A DNA stretch of 64,000 nucleotides, taken from Fidelibacterota bacterium (GTDB lineage: Bacteria; Fidelibacterota; Marinisomatia; SCGC-AAA003-L08; JACNLC01). The stretch spans positions 40,749 to 104,748 of the forward strand of contig JABHXA010000005.1 in NCBI GenBank assembly GCA_018657495.1, in the 5' to 3' direction. Numbering within the stretch: the stretch's first letter is position 1; each line of letters opens with the position of its first letter. Below are positions 61,921-64,000 of the stretch, in pieces. The position numbers and the translations under genes are program-made. The notes under the pieces were generated by a model that was given only the letters and a program-made list of their open reading frames with translations, ran no database searches and was not told where the DNA came from.

Positions 61921-64000
61921 ATGAAGAAAATATCAATACTCCTGTTATCAGGATTGATAACAATCAGTTTCATCCAAGCATCAGATGGTGAGAAGAAACA
62001 ATCCTCACAACAATCGCAGATTAATACTGATAAAAATGTCGATTGGCTCATGCCTGTCGGATTCAAAAAGCTGAATGGCTCAATCCCTGAAAGTTTTAAG
62101 AATATCCAATCAGATTTGGATTATCATGAGATTCCCAATAGATCTCCAGTGTTTAATGTTGAGCGGAATATACGTGATTGTGAAGGGTCATGGCCATATT
62201 GTCAACTATCATATATGAATGAAAGTGATTCATATTATTATCTCAGCAGTGGTGCAGAAGGCGACACCTTTGCCGTAGTTTTTCAACCGGAATGCCCATG
62301 CGTTGTCCAGGAAGTTTATGTCCAGTGGTTTACAGCTGGTGAGGTTATTGCTTTTGGTGCTGACTACGGTAACGCCAGTGAAATTAGTCCAAATGGCGAT
62401 TGTTACGATATTCCAAACGGTTCTACAAACCTGTCTCCTATTGGCGAACTAAGAACCAATCCAACTTTAAATACAATTGATGGTTATAACGCTGATTGGT
62501 CAACTGCTGGCCTATTGGATATTGGTGGTACGTTTCATGTATCCTCTAACCCTTCCCAATTTGTCATTGCATTAGTCAAAGGTGGTGATACACCTCAACC
62601 ACTATCAAATAATAATGATATTACCGGACGTGAGGAGACCTACACCTGGTTTGGTGGACCCTGGAACGATGAGGATGATGGTACTTGGGGGAATTATAGT
62701 CCGGTCATCGATCTAATGATGATGGTAGCAGTCCAATACCCACAAAATGGGTTTCTTTGGGCAAATTCTTATAGTTTGTCCAATACTTATGCAACAACTG
62801 ATACACGCACCATTGAAGTTGACCTGTGGGATGATGCAGATTGTAATGGCAATGGAATTGGAATTGGTGACGGTGACGTTATTATTCTGCATATTGAAGT
62901 CAATGGTGTTGAATATGCAAACCTGGATTTTGATTTAGCCTATGCTATAGATATCGATGAGTATAATAATGGATTATATGGTTGGGATGTTGCATACATT
63001 GCAGAAGCTGGAGATGTTATTTCATATTGGGTGAGTGCAATTGATGACAATGGTTTAATGTCAGAATATTCTTCCAGATCATTTGAAATAATAGCCCCGG
63101 TTAACCCTGATGCAGATCTGCTGATTATAGATGATAGTGGTAACAGTTACCAGATTGGTTATAATCTGGCGGCTGAACAATATGGAATTCCATATGAAAT
63201 TTGGAATGTCAACAGTAATAATGGTATCGATTGGTCTGTGATTAATCAGGGCTGGTCAAACATTCTGGTTTATGGATGGGGCAACTCAACCCTGCCAGTT
63301 ATTGGAAATGAAGAAGACGCCGGCTATAGTGATTTTATAACCAATGGTGGTAATTTGATGCTTGTAGACCAGGATTGGTTTTTTGGTCATAACTTGGACG
63401 GATATCCCAATTCAATTCTCACTGTTGGTCCTGGTGATCCTGCCTATGATTGGTTTGGAATTCATGGTGTTTTAGATAATCCCTATGATGCAGATAACTA
63501 TGACGAGGGTTGCATTGGAGATACATCCTTTATATCCTTGTTATATGGACTGCCCGATTTGAATCTCTATCACAGTATTTATGGTAGTGCAAATTGGGCT
63601 GGTTTCATCGAAACTGGATTTGCAGAACCTGTATATCAAGGTCAAAGTACAGGTGAATTTGGCGGAGTAAGAGTTGACAATGGCACAAATAAAACTGCCT
63701 TATTCACGTTAATGGCTGATGCCGCCGTGGATTCTACAGACGATGGTGATATATTCTATGTGCCAGAATTCTTCCAGTTTGTAAATTTCTTTTTAGACTG
63801 GTTTGAAGTTGACGGACCACCCCTAATATCAAATATTTCTGGACCATCCGGTTCAATCTTCTCATCAGAACCACAGGAAATTACTGCTGAGGTTTCAGAA
63901 TCAAATGGCGATGTGTTTACCGTAAATCTTGAATATTCAACAAATGATGGCGAGACATGGACCAGCATCTCAATGTCTGGCGAATCTGGTATTTTTAGCG
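61921..64000 (+). CDS. Giant secreted protein, paralogue of the 52172 gene (cut by window edge)
   Basis: An open frame from ATG 61921 runs to the window end without a stop; 693 residues are visible. The ATG has AAAGGAG 13 bases upstream and gives a signal peptide (MKKISILLLSGLITISFI). Matching segments to the protein at 52172 run in the same order: GDTFAVVFQPECPCVVQEVY, STNLSPIGELRTNPTLNT, GGTFHVSS, GREETYTWFGG, LLIIDDSGNSYQIGYNLAAE, GIDWSVINQGWSNILVYG, NGGNLMLVDQDWF, GPGDPAYDWFGI, TALFTLMADAAV and QFVNFFLDWF. The C-terminal part, where a dockerin and T9SS domain would be expected, is outside the window. Confidence 0.9.
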   Translation, partial: MKKISILLLSGLITISFIQASDGEKKQSSQQSQINTDKNVDWLMPVGFKKLNGSIPESFKNIQSDLDYHEIPNRSPVFNVERNIRDCEGSWPYCQLSYMNESDSYYYLSSGAEGDTFAVVFQPECPCVVQEVYVQWFTAGEVIAFGADYGNASEISPNGDCYDIPNGSTNLSPIGELRTNPTLNTIDGYNADWSTAGLLDIGGTFHVSSNPSQFVIALVKGGDTPQPLSNNNDITGREETYTWFGGPWNDEDDGTWGNYSPVIDLMMMVAVQYPQNGFLWANSYSLSNTYATTDTRTIEVDLWDDADCNGNGIGIGDGDVIILHIEVNGVEYANLDFDLAYAIDIDEYNNGLYGWDVAYIAEAGDVISYWVSAIDDNGLMSEYSSRSFEIIAPVNPDADLLIIDDSGNSYQIGYNLAAEQYGIPYEIWNVNSNNGIDWSVINQGWSNILVYGWGNSTLPVIGNEEDAGYSDFITNGGNLMLVDQDWFFGHNLDGYPNSILTVGPGDPAYDWFGIHGVLDNPYDADNYDEGCIGDTSFISLLYGLPDLNLYHSIYGSANWAGFIETGFAEPVYQGQSTGEFGGVRVDNGTNKTALFTLMADAAVDSTDDGDIFYVPEFFQFVNFFLDWFEVDGPPLISNISGPSGSIFSSEPQEITAEVSESNGDVFTVNLEYSTNDGETWTSISMSGESGIFS

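Overview
The window looks like a low-GC member of the Fibrobacteres-Chlorobi-Bacteroidetes (FCB) supergroup, and Candidatus Marinimicrobia (Neomarinimicrobiota/SAR406) or a close relative is my best guess. The support is the secreted proteins with type IX secretion (T9SS) C-terminal sorting domains, dockerin-like EF-hand pairs at the ends of several exported proteins, GCTDPEALNY-type calcium-loop repeats, and many c-type cytochromes. The assignment is an inference from gene content, since no rRNA or marker tree is available here.

Region 1 (1-522) is the 3' end of an oligopeptide-type ABC transporter ATPase, closed by a clear terminator.

Region 2 (659-24809) is a large purine/selenium-associated molybdenum hydroxylase locus. 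A minus-strand run (19084 down to 5746) encodes an XdhD-like molybdopterin subunit, SsnA, YgeY, YgeW, two PLP enzymes, a 2Fe-2S and an FAD subunit, and YgfK. A second minus-strand block (5502-659), separated by a palindromic repeat element, encodes an 8-oxoguanine deaminase-like enzyme and a complete second three-subunit hydroxylase. Divergently, after an acyltransferase and RsgA, come the accessory genes yqeC, a mocA-like nucleotidyltransferase, yqeB and xdhC. YqeB and YqeC are the family markers of selenium-dependent molybdenum hydroxylases. The ygeW/ygeY/ygfK/ssnA set is the core of the cluster linked to anaerobic purine and uric acid breakdown in gut bacteria. Here it lacks recognisable ygeX and hyuA and carries two other PLP enzymes instead.

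Region 3 (24997-28151) is a compact redox group: a haem-motif/Reeler-like/dockerin protein, a DUF2231-like membrane protein, a small lipoprotein-like cytochrome, an outer-membrane protein with an N-terminal haem motif, and a reaction-centre-type dihaem cytochrome.

Region 4 (28210-48245) is mixed: alpha/beta hydrolases, an OB-fold lipoprotein, a PutP-like symporter, a sortilin-like dockerin protein, an ECF sigma/anti-sigma-like pair, a CPBP protease, a cupin, a translationally coupled BNR-repeat protein and MoaD/ThiS-like protein, a secreted protein ending in a Kunitz-type domain, an 11-haem cytochrome c fused to a b-type membrane domain, and a three-gene proton-translocating transhydrogenase.

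Region 5 (48246-64000) holds a GMC oxidoreductase, a DDAH-like hydrolase and three giant secreted proteins, two of them paralogous. They are separated by spacers packed with several families of palindromic repeats. The largest protein contains fibronectin type III domains that appear to have other domains inserted in one loop.

No tRNA, rRNA, CRISPR array, transposase or phage gene was seen.
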